A stretch of DNA of 5,781 nucleotides from a bacterium (GTDB lineage Bacteria > Desulfobacterota > Binatia > UBA12015): the NCBI GenBank assembly GCA_018970825.1, contig JAGWVP010000228.1, forward strand, positions 1 through 5,781, written 5' to 3'. The notes beneath the pieces were generated by a model. It was not told where the DNA came from, did no database searches, and saw only the letters and a program-made list of their open reading frames with translations. Below are positions 5,222 through 5,781 of the stretch, in pieces (within the stretch, counting starts at the first letter, position 1; each line of letters begins with the position of its first letter). Both the position numbers and the translations under genes were made by a program.

Positions 5222-5781
5222 ATGAGAGCGTCCACCCACAGCGTCCCGCGGATCGCGCGCGCCGCCGGTGCCGCCGCGACCCGGCTCGCGACCGCGCTCG
5301 TGCTCCTCGCGTCGTTCGGCCGGCCGTCGTTCGCGGATCCGCCCGTCCCCGGCGCGCCCGCGGATCCACCGCCCGAGGAGGCGCAGGGGCAGATGGAGAT
5401 CACGCGCACGGACGGCGGCTTCACGGTCCGCGCGAGCAACGGGAGCCTCCCCGACATCCTCGCCCAGATCGGGGGCGAGGCGGGCTTCGACGTGCTCGAC
5501 TCCGGCAAGAGTTACCCCGCGGTGACCGTCGCGATCGAGGACACGCCGCTCGACTCGCTTCTTCGCCAGTTGCTGCGCGGCGTGAACCACATCATCCTCT
5601 ACAAGAAGGGCGGCGGCGGCACGCCGGCGGAGCGCGGCATCGAGCGGATCGTGCTGCTCACCTCCTCCGGCCAGGGTGGAGCGGTGGCCGGCGCCCCGCC
5701 GGCTCGCGCGGGACGCGTCTCGCCGCTGGCCGGGACGAAGACCGGCAAACCCGCGCCCGGGGCGCCGCAGGGCGGCATGCA
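5222..5781 (+). CDS. exported protein with an STN-like domain, C-terminus beyond the window
   Basis: An open frame from ATG 5222 runs 186 codons to the window end without a stop. The N-terminus is a signal peptide: a basic region with several Arg, a hydrophobic core TALVLLASF, and a likely cleavage after SFA (residue 38). A proline-rich segment (39-55) follows. Residues about 64-128 look like the secretin/TonB short N-terminal (STN) fold: FTVRASNGSLPDILAQIGGE, then GFDVLDSG, a strand YPAVTVAIEDTPL, and a helix DSLLRQLLRGVNHIILYK, as in the pattern in which conserved short helices alternate with strands. A GGGG linker, a strand IERIVLLTS (140-148) and a Gly-Ala-Pro-rich stretch come next. STN domains occur in secretins, TonB-dependent receptors and periplasmic proteins; which applies here depends on the missing part. 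A Shine-Dalgarno is weak (GGA, 8 nt upstream). Codon use is the same as in the neighbours. Coding is likely, function unassigned. Confidence 0.8.
   Translation, partial: MRASTHSVPRIARAAGAAATRLATALVLLASFGRPSFADPPVPGAPADPPPEEAQGQMEITRTDGGFTVRASNGSLPDILAQIGGEAGFDVLDSGKSYPAVTVAIEDTPLDSLLRQLLRGVNHIILYKKGGGGTPAERGIERIVLLTSSGQGGAVAGAPPARAGRVSPLAGTKTGKPAPGAPQGGM

Overview
The window is very G+C-rich and gene-dense. It holds two genes cut by the window ends, four complete genes, and short structured intergenic spacers; no gap between genes exceeds about 180 bases. Codon choice (mostly G or C in third position), the type of acyl-CoA ligase, an SCPx-type thiolase, an exported Thr-Pro-repeat protein and TGCTAnnnT-like promoter elements suggest a high-GC soil or sediment bacterium. 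A deltaproteobacterial-type lineage (Myxococcota, Desulfobacterota or Binatota) is my guess, and an actinobacterium is not excluded. There is no rRNA, tRNA, insertion sequence, phage gene or CRISPR array.

Layout. (1) Positions 1-303, plus strand: the C-terminal end of a FadD-type acyl-CoA ligase. (2) Positions 350-1597, minus strand, convergent with it: an unrecognised exported protein of two beta-rich, Cys-containing parts joined by 19 consecutive Thr-Pro pairs. (3) Positions 1598-1780: a spacer with a chain of inverted repeats, including the only U-tract terminator in the window (minus strand). (4) Positions 1781-2977 and 3091-4407, both minus strand: an SCPx-type 3-ketoacyl-CoA thiolase and, upstream of it, a 12-helix MFS transporter; they may be co-transcribed or the thiolase may have its own promoter in the 113-bp gap. 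(5) Positions 4408-4503: a divergent promoter region with one inverted repeat. (6) Positions 4504-5115, plus strand: a cytoplasmic DsbA-fold oxidoreductase of the FrnE type with a CPWC motif. (7) Positions 5222-5781, plus strand, cut by the window end: an exported protein with an STN-like (secretin/TonB short N-terminal) domain, preceded by a plausible promoter and a tandem 10-bp repeat.

How the genes may fit together. Ligase, transporter and SCPx thiolase match the steps uptake, CoA activation and thiolytic cleavage of a branched or steroid-like acid. This is inferred from family membership: the ligase is on the other strand and separated by an unrelated gene. The thioredoxin-fold protein and the STN protein look like a separate unit. 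I found no clear sign of a new multi-gene system. The least explained items are the Thr-Pro protein, the STN protein and the hairpin-rich spacer between the thiolase and the Thr-Pro protein gene.
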